This document shows positions 1 through 11,830 of a stretch of 64,000 nt of DNA, piece after piece. This DNA is from Camellia lanceoleosa. Lineage: Eukaryota; Streptophyta; Magnoliopsida; Ericales; Theaceae. Position numbers and translations under genes: made by a program. Where the stretch lies: assembly GCA_025200525.1 (NCBI GenBank), contig CM045768.1, forward strand, positions 47,302,239-47,366,238, read 5' to 3'. The notes beneath the pieces were generated by a model, which saw only the letters and a list, made by a program, of their open reading frames with translations, was not told the origin of the DNA and made no database searches. Positions within the stretch are counted from its first letter, which is position 1. Each line of letters starts with the position of its first letter.

Positions 1-737
1 TAGTTTGGAATGGTCACTATGGATCCGAATATGCACTAGGTCGAATGGTCAAGGGTGCCGGTAAAACCGGGGTTTGTGTTCCCATCTTTGTCGAGCCAGG
101 CCGTCGGCCTTATGGACATGACTTGACAAGACAAGCCTCAAACCGTCGTTCGGAATGGCATATGGCAAACCACGGTGTCCTAGGCGCACCAATGCAAATG
201 CAATGCAAAAGAAACACACAAGCGTAGTCAAAACCCGGATATCATGAGTTGAGTCAAGTTCTCTAAATCCCAATGTCGCGAGAGCGTAACAACGCCATGA
301 GGACCTCGCTTCAGTTCGGACTCGATTTTGTTGCGGTTCTAAATCTGAACCAAAGAGTCCAAATCCGGCAAATCGTTTGAAGAAAAAGATTTTTTGAAAG
401 AAGTGCCAAACATGGTGCTTTGCGGATATGAGTCGCCACCTAAATATTTTAAAATGGGAAATTTAGGAAACCCTGACTCGGTGCCGAAAGGCCACGTGTC
501 CGTCATCACCAAAGTTGGCTCGGGAACTTGGGTACGATTAGGGAAGGTCACATCGTGAGCACCCCCTCTCGCCCGGTCAAAGACCGGCCTCTACTAACCA
601 TGATATTTGTTTTTGAAAACATTGTGAGTTCTTATTCCGGTTATTAGCCTAGGTTACTATGTGATGCTCATGACAAACAAGTATAAATGGGCGTCTGAAT
701 TGGAACAAAACATTTCATGTTTGTTTGTTTGAAAATG

Positions 738-836
738 GTGTGATGGTGCTACCCGAAGGTAGGCTAAAATGCGGATTTGCCACCCTCAGGTGGGCTTAGA
801 AAACAGTGATGTTGCCACTATCTAGTGGGCTTAAAA
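738..836. repeat. Three short hairpin-like sub-repeats
   Basis: Three successive units of about 33 bp each carry a small inverted pair: CTACCC-gaa-GGTAGG, CCACCC-tca-GGTGGG, and CCACTA-tc-TAGTGG, each followed by GCTtA-type bases. The arms differ between units yet remain complementary within each unit, which is the main point of interest. They lie inside the large LTR-like block. Confidence 0.5.
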
Positions 837-1898
837 CAAACATTCGATGAATTGTCCCAATTCAAATAACTCAACCTCCACCCACAGGCATTCAAGGCAG
901 TTATATCACATAAGCATTTAGCCTCATGGTAAGCATGCAATCATGGCAACACTCACGCATGCAAGGATGCTAATGCATAAAACTCACAAGTACTCCAAGC
1001 CAAAAGCAGTGATTAGAAATCATGTATGATCCTAAGTATCTGAAATTGCCTAATGCAACACATGCAAAATGCAACTATAGTAGGCTCGGCTATTCTAAAG
1101 ATGGCATATGAGATGCAATGACTATCATATATTCAATTTGGAATTGAAATCTGAGATCACGGTTTGTATGATCTTGCCGAGCTTGATGCGTATCTGAGAT
1201 GAATGATGCAAACATCTTTGTCATCTTGTATGCTAATTGAAATATGCCCTATATCTAACCATTGTAAGCGGATAAATAAAAGGGAGAAAGAAATGGGGTT
1301 GGAAGACATATATCACACTCACACACCCTTATTACATTGCCCTCGCAGAGGTCAGAATAATAATATCTGATCAAAATGAAAGAATAACATCAAAATAAAT
1401 ATACAAATTTCTAATTAATTAACAAATTAATTACAAAAAAAAAGCTGGCATGCAAGCCGGACCCGCCTCTTCGATAGATGATGTATCTTTGAATTGCTGG
1501 CGAAATCCTTTGGGATGCTGATTAGCCTCTGTTTGCGGTATTTTTCGAAATCTTGGCGGACTCGAAAAGTTGTTGATCCTCGATTTTCTTTATGAGAGGC
1601 GAGGAAAAGGGCATAGCAATGTATTTCACAAATATATGCATGCCTCGATCCTCGTGCCACCAATCACGCATACCGATGCATGATGGTAGAAGTCGGTGCA
1701 CAACTCAATATAGGGATGAATGCTACAACAAAACTTAACTCCATCATGGGTAATCCGGAGTGTCGGTGACTTGGGAATTGAGACCCGTTCCGTTACTCGG
1801 AGTACAAAACGCGCCTCGTTTCCCGTGCAATATGCATGATATGCATGAAATGCAACTAATATGCAACCTAGCATGCGCAATGCCATGAAAGTGAGATG

Positions 1899-2630
1899 TC
1901 TCGAAATATGTGCCCACGGGCACGCAAATCGAGGAGATGTATGAATGTAATCTAAGATACAACCTAGTATGTACTATGCTGTGAAAATGAGATGAAAATG
2001 ATATGCCTCGAAAAGCGTGCACGCGGGCACGCAAACCAAGGCGATGGCATGGAATGCAAATCGGACAAAACAGAATGTCTCGAAATGGGAATCGGATAAA
2101 ACCGAAGTCCCTCGAAATGCGCGCCCACAGGTACGCAAACCGAGGCGATGATGAAATGAGACGAAAATCGAATACAACCGAAGTGCCTCGAAATGTGTGC
2201 CCACAAGCACGCAAACCGAGGCGATGATGAAATAGAAAATCGGATAAAACCGAAGTGCCTCGAAATGCGTGCCCACAAGCACGCAAACTGAGGCGATGAT
2301 GAAATAGAAAATCGGATATGGCAAAGTGCCAAAAGCAGCGCCTACGAGCACGCAAACCGGCGATGATAAAATGAGAAAATTGGATACAACTGAAGTGCCT
2401 CGAAGCAGCGCGCCACGCATAAGCGGAAGCGATGATAAAATGAGAAAATCGGATACAACCGAAGTGCCTCGCACGCAAACCGAGGTGATGATAAAATGAG
2501 ATGAAATGGCATACGGAATGCCGCGATGGACTTACACCAACATGGGAGAGCCTCAGCTCACTCACATAGGAGGCCGTTGGATAAAACAGAGGTGCCTCGA
2601 AGTGCGTGCCTACAGGCACGCAAACCGAGG
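1899..2630. repeat. Minisatellite of about 73 bp whose units are hairpins
   Basis: About ten degenerate units. The best three, starting near 2110, 2184 and 2258, are 73-74 bp apart. Each good unit contains CCTCG-aaa-TGCGTGCC-caca-GGCACGCA-aac-CGAGG, so a 5-bp outer stem and an 8-bp inner stem flank a 4-base loop. The rest of the unit is spacer of the form GATGATGAAATgag-AAAATCGGATA. Units near 2330 and 2400 are deleted or rearranged in the stem. The array lies in the large LTR-like block and is non-coding; the 291-residue minus-strand frame across it is a repeat translation. Confidence 0.7.
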
Positions 2631-2969
2631 CGATGCATTAAGGCATAAAATGACATGGGAAATGATATGCAAGCATGCAAGACAGATTTCAGCCACTAAA
2701 TGAAGGGGAAAACAGCCCCGAAATGATGCGAAATGAAAATCAACGCATGAAATCATCCCGAGATGCGATTCTAAGTGCCCGAAATGGCCTACGGCTATGC
2801 TATATATGCAAAATTGACACACGACAGCAAAAACAGTAGTAAGGCAGTCCCAAATATGGAATTTTTTCAGTACAAAACAAGGCCGAATTGTAAGCATAGA
2901 TAGGTCAACATTAGCATGCAAGAATAAGGGCCAAAAGAGGGGTATTGAAGCAAGTAGTATATAGAAAAT

Positions 2970-3560
2970 TCAAATGAAAAAACTTTCTTCTAAAATACTG
3001 AAGAGGGCCCAAAAATAAGCATATATTCAGTTTATGGATGCCCCAAAATCAATATACAAACATGCTAATAATTCCATTCAAAATGGAGCTCAAAAGAGGT
3101 TATAACAAGAGACATGCAAAGCATACACCAAACAACAAAACTTTCTTCATGAAACATGTAGAGGGGGTCAAAATAATACCCCTTTCAGTTCTGACCAAGA
3201 GTTAAAACCAAAAGCACAAAAGGCTACAAATCATGCAAGAATTAGGGCCTAGAGTGGATTTCAAAGGGAGGTGGTATGTAGAATAACCAAACAAGGTTGA
3301 GTCCTTCTACAATGTTTTAGAGGGGCTCAAAATAAGCACAGAACCAGTAGGGGTCGGAGCCCCAAAAACAAATGCAAATAGGCTAAAAATAGCATGCAAG
3401 ATTGTGACATACAAACTAGATATTGAAACAAGTGTATCATAGAGACACCAAATGAAGTTGAGCCCTTCTAAAAAGTTGTAGAGGGGCTCAGAATAAGCCT
3501 AAAACCATTAGGGGTCAAGGCCCAAAAACTGAAAGGAAATAGGGTAGAAATAGGAAGCAA
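2970..3560. repeat. Tandem repeat of about 155-160 bp
   Basis: Roughly four diverged copies share a core like CCTTCTA-AA-TGTTGTAGAGG followed by GGCTCAAAATAAGC, then GGGGTC-AGCCCAAAAA, then GCATGCAAGA. The clearest pair starts near 3293 and 3452. No coding potential seen. Confidence 0.5.
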
Positions 3561-3935
3561 AATTATGCTACAAAAAGAGATTTGGAGACTTACCCTTGAA
3601 GATCCGGTTGTTGCTACCTCTTGGCCTGAATTTAGTGCTTCTTAGCCACTGGAGAACACTTCCTTGTTGCTGGAATGATAGTGGGGGTGGAGCTAAGGGT
3701 TGATGAAGAGAAGAGCTAGAGATTTGAAGCTTTTTCTTGAGTTTTGGCTATGGAGATGGAGGATTTGGGAGAGGTGTTCTTGAGAGCAAATTTTCTAACC
3801 TAGGTAAAGGGGCTGTCCAGCCCTTTAAATAAGGGAGAAAAGGTGTAAAAGGGGAGGGAGAAGCATCCAAGCTTTCCCTCCCAAAATATCCCCCGGATGG
3901 GGTGATATTTCAGCAAAAATATCCGGATATTTGTC

Positions 3936-4345
3936 TTGGTGGAAAGCAAAGTGGCCGGCCAGTGGTTCTGCAAGGTGGCCGGTCGGCCACCCCACCTGGT
4001 CGGCCAGCCACCCACCATGGCCGGCCATGGTCAAAAATGGACAACAAATTTTCTGGCCGACCACTATAGATTGGTGTCCTCCAAAGTGTGTAGAATAAGG
4101 CCCCAGGGTCGGAATCTGGCAACTCTGAAGCAGGAGTCACAACATAGAGCTTGAAGGAGAGGCTCAAAAATGAACTGCACAATTGCTGGCCGACCACCAA
4201 CTTTTAGGGTCCTCCCAGATGTGTGCAACAAGGTTCCAAGGTCGGAAATTGGCAACACTGAAGCAGGAGCCACAACATAGAGCTTGAAGGAGAGGCTCAA
4301 AAATGAAACTTTGAATTTCTGGCCGACCATACATTTTTAGGGTCC
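3936..4345. repeat. Tandem repeat of about 132 bp with GGCCGRCC-rich spacer
   Basis: Two clear copies, from about 4056 and 4188, share TGGCCGACCA, then AGGGTCCTCC-type bases, GGTCGGAA-TTGGCAAC, and an identical run containing CACAACATAGAGCTTGAAGG. The left flank (3950-4030) is dense in GGCCGGCC and GGTCGGCCA palindromes. Part of the large LTR-like block. Confidence 0.55.
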
Positions 4346-4499
4346 TCCCATGTCCCCTGATCACAGATATGTGGCTTTGGTTGGAAGAAAATACCCCCAG
4401 GGTGTTCAACATTGGCCCGGAAGTGAGAAAAACGGGCTCCGGAGGAGCGAAACTGATTATCTGGGATAATTGCTGGCCTCCCACCCCCCAGTGATCTTC

Positions 4500-4830
4500 C
4501 TAGTGTTGAAACAGAGGTACCTGCCAAATTTGAACAAAAAGTAATGAGAAATGAACGCTCGGGGCCAAAACCGAGCAATTCGGGATCCCGAAAATGGGCT
4601 GCAGGTGCCGGAAGTGGCATACGGCAGCGAAGTGGGTATCTGCAACTCCAGTGTCCCTCGGAATGACAAAACAGAGGTTCTGCCAAAAATCGAGAAAATC
4701 GATGCAAAATGAATGCTCGGGGCCCAAACCGCGATTCGAGGTCCCGAAACCATTGCGAGCACGAAAGTGGCATCTGACCCACGAAGTGGGCATCGAAGGC
4801 CCAGTGTCCCTCGGAACTATAAAACAGTGC
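4500..4830. repeat. Tandem repeat of about 155 bp
   Basis: Two diverged copies share AACAGAGGT-CTGCCAAA, AATGAA-GCTCGGGGCC, GGTCCCGAAA and CAGTGTCCCTCGGAA. They lie near the right end of the large LTR-like block. Confidence 0.5.
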
Positions 4831-5178
4831 AAGCCAAAACCGGAGAGCTTCGGAGATGGTTGGGCGGTCGGCCGAGGCACACGGCACGACGATCCGAAAA
4901 CCGAACCGGGCTCGAAATGGGCAAAATGGCCTCTGACCACAAAAAGTAGCTCACGGCCACCGGGAGATAATCTCTGAGACCACTCCTTCCCTCGAAAGAA
5001 AAGCAGAAAACCGACTGGTTATGGCAAGAGACAAGGTAGAGAAGAAAGTTCGGAAGTCCGGAGGCAGGGCGCACCGCCGCAACTCTGAGACTTCTGAACG
5101 AGCACAGTATGCATCATCACCAAGCGCTCAATCGGTGACGTCTGAGTCTTGAGGACGGTCAAAAATGGGGTGTCTACA

Positions 5179-8100
5179 GCCACCCGAAGCACTATCTCAC
5201 CAAAGACAAGTATATGCTACTCCTTGACAAAAAACGGCTCACATAAACAATATATATTTCTATATTGTTAATTCTAGGGTTTGTTTTATCAAAAACCCTA
5301 ACTGTAACCAAATTGGATTGGGCCTCCACAAATATAATATATAAAAATATATTATACTAAACCAAGCCAAATTAAAACTCTTTTTCCAAAACCAATTGGG
5401 TCCCACACTCCAATAAGGAGGTATACCCAACATTTAGCAGTTTTTTTTGCTGAATTCATTCTTGTTTTCTATTGAAGATACCCGTCTCCATATACTAATT
5501 TTAACTTTTCTGGTTTGTTTCAGTACAAGGAAAACCATCAAAGCGAGTTGTGGATATCCAGCATTCAATGTTGCAACAAAATTTGTCCATAGCTAATCCA
5601 AAAAAGATTGGATGACATCCACACTTTGATTATTAGTTTTTAATTTCATATGTTTAAAATTTGTAGTTATTATATAGTCTTGTTTCTATTTCTGTTACTA
5701 TTAGTATTATTTGTTTATTTTATTCGGGAGAATCACTGGATAAGATATTTAATGTTTTCACAAGCTAAGTTTTTGGATTTGTGCAGTATGATGTATAGAT
5801 TAGTGATGCAATATATAAAGGTGTTGCCATGTACTTGAGATGATTGTTTTGAGGCACTGCTTTTACTTGAATTACTGTACCTGACTATTTCTGAAGTGGA
5901 CCCTACTTATATTGGCACATATTTGGGAAATATACATTAGAATTGGCTGATACTTGGATAAAGATGCAGGGTAGATGGTTGTCCTGACTGTAACTGAAAC
6001 ATAAGTTGATGTTTTACTCCATTTTGCTTTCCTTTTCATTCCAAACTTTTATCAAAAATCATAATCCAAACATAACATTAATAATTGTAGTCTTATTGAT
6101 CCAACAAACCTAGCCTGCACCGTACATTTATGCACTTGAGCTCACTCACGGTCTGTCCGTGCGTGTCTGTCTCTGTCACTTGAGCTCTCTCACACAGTCT
6201 CTCTCTTCCTCCGTCTCTCTTTCTTCTTTACTCTGCTTCCTCTTCTTCTGACATTGTTGGTTTAGGGTTTATTCAAATTCGAATGTATGTGCCTCTAATT
6301 TATTAAAAATTTGAAAGATGATGTTTAATATATGTGTGTGTGTATATAATGCTTTGTACACGTATAGGCATCTCTCCCTTTCTCTCTCTCTCTCTCTATC
6401 CCCCTTGCTTCGTTTCCCCATTTTTTTCACATTATTTCTTTAGGGTTTATTCAAAATTTAGTGTTTGGGGCTGTAATTTATGATAAATTTCAAACATGAT
6501 GTGTAATATATGCAGGTGAATGTGTGTGTATATATATAATGTTGTATGAATATGTATAATAATGCTGTGTGTATATATAATGCTGTGTGTGTATATGCAA
6601 ATGTCTAATATATAATGTATATGGCCCTAAATTAATGAGCGACATACACAAGTCCTCTGGTAAAAAATGATCCAATCATTTTGTCTGCTTAAGTCCTAAC
6701 AGATAATACAAAATAATTAGTTGAGCATAAACAACTCTAACTCAAAACCCAAAACCCAAAAAATTAACAAAACACCAAATTATTACTTCCACATTCTCTG
6801 GAATCTGTTACATTACTCATATAAACAGAAATAGACTCTGTTGGGTTACCAAGAAAATTAAGTGAAAATATGGACAGCATTACATGCCTATTATCTAGTT
6901 ACTTCCTACAAATATGGGTGAATTTCGTTTTAGATTCCGTTTGGCTACTAAGAAAACTGAGGGAAAAAAATGGAAAAACACTAAACAAATCCACCATTAC
7001 ATGCTACTTTCTAGTAATTTCCTACAGATATGGGTGAATTTTATTTTTATCCTTATATTTTCTAGAACTAGCAAGACAAAATGATTATGAAGAATCTATC
7101 CTTTCTTTTGCTCAATTTTCTCAGAAACCAAATTGATTATATATAATGCTCTGTCTACATATGCAGGTGATTCAATCACTACACTTATTGTCACTCAACA
7201 GCAGCTAGATCATTCAATCTACACTACATAAGGTATCGAGTTTGTGTCCTGAATTTTTTTTATGAAGTGGGTATTATTGTGTTTTAATAATATGTAAGGG
7301 GGGAAAAAAAAAAACCCTTCAGTCATTTCACAGAATACAAGTGAAGTAGAGGAATACATAAGGTTGATTAGAAGACTTAATTAATCTCAGATTTACGCAT
7401 GTTATACATAGAGAAAGTTGATTTTATTCGCAACATACCATTGTTTTTTTAATAGAATCCACTAGGTTTTTGAGTCCCCTCTATTGCATTTGAATGCTCC
7501 AACTTTGCTTACTGGTTGCAATCCAGCTTTAGCCCAAAGTGGATATGATGAAAATGTGCCCACTGTTAAACAACATACACAAATCTTTCCATCTTTGGAA
7601 AGGTAATTCAAGTTATTTGGTTTAGTTACCAGTGAGTGACAGTTCAATATGTTTTGATATAATGCCTTCTTGCTCACATGCACTCTTTTTTCTCTGCTTC
7701 AGAATATTTCCTAGCTGCTACTCGTGAACTTCGGAGTATATATGGAAAGGATGAAGGGAAACAATTGTCATAAAGTTGCCTTGTTCAAATATAAAGGTGG
7801 GAAAATCTTTTCCTTATTTTTGTGCAGATAATTATATATCTTTTTGGTAATTTTTTGTTATTAATCATAGCAATGTAAGTATTAGAAGGTCGAGCATCCT
7901 TATGGTTTATAGATGAGTTTCTGTAGTGGAACTAGAAATCAACATTACTGGCACAGAAAGAACCTTATACTTTGGTCACTTAATGTAAGTTTCAATTGCA
8001 TCATCTTAAACATTATGAAGGAGAAATGAAAATCAAGATAGTTGTTATTGGCTAGTTAGTTTATGTGATACTTTGTCACATGTTTGGTCCTTGTGATTAA

Positions 8101-8517
8101 TCTTTCATAAACCATATGCAATTTTGAAGCCTTTTAAGATAGTTTATGTACTTTGTCACGTGTTTGGTCCATTCACGTGTTTGGTCCATTTAGTTAATCT
8201 TTGATCTGTATCAGATCTTTTGCAATTTGCTTGAAGCCTTTCAATATAGTTTATGTCGATAATATCACATGCTTGGTCCATGTCTTTATTTTCTTTTTGG
8301 GTTTTGTACTTTTGTTTTGACCCTGTGAGGAGTAATTGAGCAGAATTACCTATACTTTTAATGAAACCTGAACCGTGTTGAACTGAGTGGAGGCAATCTA
8401 AGGTTGCCACTCCTTTTGCATTTTGTGTCCTGAAGTGGGCATTTGTATGTAGAATTAAGTAAATTTATGGGAGTGTGATAGTCTTAGGTCAATGATAAGG
8501 TTGGTGAAGAGATGGGT
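5179..8517. other. AT-rich intergenic or transposon-interior DNA, no gene seen
   Basis: Over 3 kb without a convincing reading frame. It holds a CT-rich stretch (6180-6245), two diverged copies of a segment of about 175 bp starting with TTTAGGGTTTATTCAAA near 6259 and 6442, TG/TA microsatellites (6330-6350, 6520-6600), and two copies of a segment with ATGGGTGAATTTYRTTTT near 6912 and 7028. Some of this may be the interior of the CACTA element that ends at 11830, but no left CACTA terminus was found. Confidence 0.4.
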
Positions 8518-10266
8518 AGTTAGCGTACGGATGTCATGGCCACCTTCGCTGTGACAAATAGGACTTGTGACAATAGACGGAATGTAATTAGCACATGTAG
8601 GTTGGGAGTTAGAGCTAAAAATGCCTTAAACTTAACCGAAAAAGGCCGTTAAAGGGGCGAAAATGCGAAACAGCTTCCGAACCAGCATACAGATGTCATA
8701 GACACCTTCCTCGTGGAAAATAGGACCTATGACAATAGACGGAATGTAATTAGTACGTTTAGGTTGGGAGTTAGAGCCGAAAACGCCTTAAACTTAACCG
8801 AAAAAGGGCGTTGAGGGGGCGAAAATGCGAATCAGCCCCTGAACCATTGTACGGATGTCACGGTCACCTTCCCCATGAAAAATAGGACCTGTGACAATAG
8901 ACGAAATGTAATTAGCACGTGTAGGGTGAGAGTTAGAGCCAAAAATGCCTTAAGCTTGACCGAAAAAGGACGTTAAGGGGGTGAAAATGTGAAACAGCTT
9001 TCGAACCACCGTAGGGATGTCACGGACACCTTCCCTGTGACAAATAGGACCTGTGACAATAGACGGAATGTAATTATCACGTTTAGGTTGGGAGTTAGAG
9101 CCAAAAATGCCCTAAACTTAACCGAAAAAGGGCGTTAAGGGGCGAAAATGCGAAACAGCTTCCGAACCAGCATACAGATGTCACGGCCACCTTCCCTGTG
9201 GCAAATAGGAACTGTGATAGCAGACGACATGTAATTAGTATGTTTAGGTTGGGAGTTAGAGCCGAAAACTCCTTAAAGTTAATCGGAAAAGGGCATTAAG
9301 GGGGCGAAAATGCGAATCTGCCCTCGAACCACTATATGGATGTCATGGCCACCTTCCTCATGACAAATAGGAACTGTGACAATAGATGGAATGTAATTAG
9401 TACGTGTAGGTTGAGAGTTAGAGCCAAAAACGCCTTAAGCTTTATCGAAAAAGGGCGTTAAGGGGGCGAAAATGCGAAACAGCTTCCGAACCACTGTAAG
9501 GATGTCACGGCCACCTTCCTTGTGGAAAATAGGACTTGTGACAATAGACGAAATGTAATTAGCACATTTAGGTTGGGAGTTAGAGTCGAAAACGCCTTAA
9601 ACTTAACCGAAAGAGGGCGTTAAGGGGGCGAAAATGCGAATCAGCCCTCGAACCACCGTATGGATATCAGGGCCACCTTCACCGTGACAAATAGGACCTA
9701 TGACAATAGATGGAATGTAATTAGCACGTGTAGGTTGGGAGTTAGAGCCAAAAACGCCTTAAACTTAACCGAAAAAGGGCGTTAAGGGGGCGAAAATGCG
9801 AAACAGCTTCCGAACTAGCATACAGATGTCACGGCCACCTTCCCCATAAAAAATAGGACCTATGACAGTAGACGGAATGTAATTAGGATGTTTAGGTTAG
9901 GAGTTAGAGCTGAAAACGCCTTAAACTTAACCGAAAAAAGGCGTTAAGGGGGCGAAAATGCGAAGCAGCCCTCGAACCACCATACGGATGTCACGGCCAC
10001 CTTTGCCATGATAAATAGGACCTGTGACAATAGATGAAATATAATTAGCATGTGTAGGTTGGGAGTTAGAGCCAAAAATGCCTTAAGCTTAACCGAAAAA
10101 GGGCGTTAAGGGAGCGAAAAATCGAAACAGCCCCAGAACCACCGTAGGGATGTCACGGCCAGCTTCCCCGTGACATATAGGACTTTTGACAATAGACGGA
10201 ATGTCATTAGCACACGTAGTTTGGGAGTTAGAGTCGGAAACAACTTAAACTTATTCGAAAAAGGGA
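8518..10266. repeat. Satellite-like tandem array, 11 copies of about 162 bp
   Basis: Unit starts, anchored on GGATGTCACGGCCACCTTC, fall near 8522, 8684, 8846, 9009, 9171, 9331, 9494, 9655, 9819, 9980 and 10142, a mean spacing of 162 bp; the last copy stops at about 10266. Each unit also carries GACAATAGACGGAATGTAAT, GGTTGGGAGTTAGAGCC and AAAAAGGGCGTTAAGG. Two sub-types mostly alternate: type A has CACGTGTAGG, GCCAAAAA and GAAACAGCTTCC; type B has TACGTTTAGG, GCCGAAAAC and GAATCAGCCCTC. This implies a dimer of about 324 bp as the true amplification unit. No coding potential. Confidence 0.85.
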
Positions 10267-11039
10267 GAGTTTGACATCCAATAAATGTTCAACATTTTCA
10301 TTGTAAATGATGCCATTGTTTCATCGTACACGGTGGTCATTTGGGTGGTAAACATATTAAGAAAGCATGATATGGTTATGGAGATAATCCTGTAGATTAC
10401 TCAATCATTTTACTTTGATTAGGAAAATGAGAATGAAGAAGAGTGAAAATAAATTTACCACCAAAACATTCTACTCATAAAAATTTATTTTATGAACAGG
10501 TATGCTCCTAAAAATTGTATTATTTGTAAATTGAAATCAAGTTTGAAATTTCTTTTTTCATGATACATACATATGATTGTATTTCGAAAAATGTTTTTAT
10601 AGATTGTTCTACCTTAAATGCATGTTATTACAACCTTTTTCCTATGTCTGAATGAATTGATATTTTGCAATGGATGCAATTTTTTATTTTTTTATTTTTT
10701 GTAGATGGCTTTTGGAGTGGACTTGTGGATAGTCTACATTTTTGTTTATGGAGGACACTTGACACTTTTGTATAATCCTGCTAACTATGTCTTCCTCTGC
10801 TTTTGTGAAAGTATTTTTTATACACGGAGGGCTTTGATTTTTGTATGATTCTATATTTTGTATGAAATTATTATTTTAGTTTGGACAATAGTTGGTTTGT
10901 ATGGACTTTGACATTTAAAGTTATTCATTTTTTGTATACGGATGCAGATTGTGGAATGATTGATAGTATACGTATTATTTTGTTTACATACGTATTACAG
11001 GTTGCATGGAATATAAACAGGTTGTGGAGAAATTATAAT
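10267..11039. other. AT-rich stretch, no gene seen
   Basis: About 770 bp of T-rich DNA between the satellite and the CACTA subterminal repeats. It is probably transposon interior. No domain could be recognised in any frame. Confidence 0.4.
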
Positions 11040-11830
11040 TTTGTGATAAAACATAAGATCATGTTTTTGGCGACTAAATAATTAGTAGCTAAAAAGAAAT
11101 TGGGAAAATAGTTTGGCCAACTAAAAGTTTTGTAGCCAAAAAAAAAAAAAAAAAAATCAAACATTTGGCGACTAAAATCTTTGTAGCCAAAAGAAAAATC
11201 AAACATTTGGCTACCAAAAGTTTTGTAGCAAAAAAAAAAAATCAAACATTTGGCAACTAAAAGTTTTGTAGCAAAAAAAAATCAAACATTTGGCGACTAA
11301 AATATTTCGTAGCTAAAAACAAAAGCTGAAGAATAAAAAAACTTTTGCCTACTAAAAATTTAGTAGACAAAAACATAACATTTTTGCCGACTAAAATATT
11401 AGTAGCCAAAACACAAACTATTTGCTGACTAAAATTTTAGTAGCCAAAAACATAACACTTTAGGCGACTAAACCTTTAAAAGCTAAAAACATAACACTTT
11501 TGCTGACTAAAATATTAGTAGCCAAAACACAAACTATTTGCCGACTAAAATTTTAGTAGCCAAAAACATAACACTTTAGGTGACTAAACCTTTAGTAGCC
11601 GAAAATGTGCTATTTAATTTTATTTCTAACCTTTTGGCGACTAAAAATTTAATCGGCAATTGAATACATTTGGCTACTGAAATAATTTTAGTCGCCAATT
11701 ACCTTTCCTAACAATTCTTCAGCAACTAATGTTGCGACCAAATAATTTAGTCGCTAAAAGCCATTGGAGACTAAAAATTGACTTTTGGCGACTAAAAATT
11801 TAATCGCCAAAAGTGAAAATTCTTGTAGTG
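11040..11830. mobile_element. Right terminal region of a CACTA (En/Spm-type) transposon
   Basis: The last bases, 11820-11830, read TTCTTGTAGTG, the reverse complement of the CACTACAAGAA terminus typical of plant CACTA elements. The preceding 780 bp carry around 20 short direct and inverted copies of TTTGGCGACTAAAA and TTTTAGTAGCCAAAA, matching the dense subterminal repeats bound by TNPA-type proteins in this superfamily. The 3 bases that follow (TTA, 11831-11833) would be one target duplication. The element lies inside a MULE transposase reading frame. Its left end was not found, so its length is unknown; it could include the satellite at 8518-10266. Confidence 0.85.

Larger units (their letters stand above)
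1..5178. mobile_element. Right part of a large LTR-like retroelement, truncated by window edge
   Basis: This block is richer in GC than the DNA to its right and has no credible gene. It ends at 5178 in GGTCAAAAATGGGGTGTCTA+CA, a common plant LTR 3' end of the TG...CA type, after which base composition and repeat content change sharply. The block is made of successive families of tandem sub-repeats, as is usual in very long gypsy LTRs. The left end is outside the window, so neither a target duplication nor the element type can be checked. Long minus-strand reading frames here (for example 1744-2619 and 4297-4887) are translations of the repeats and were not called as genes. Confidence 0.6.

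Noticed and set aside
1744..2619. 291-residue minus-strand reading frame
   Set aside because: It is a translation of the hairpin minisatellite, with the same peptide pattern in register with the 73-bp repeat, and no domain.
1899..2630. CRISPR-like array (palindromic repeats)
   Set aside because: Units abut with repeated, not unique, spacers, and the DNA is clearly plant nuclear.
4297..4887. 196-residue minus-strand reading frame
   Set aside because: It crosses tandem repeats of the LTR-like block, and overlapping frames on both strands are equally long.
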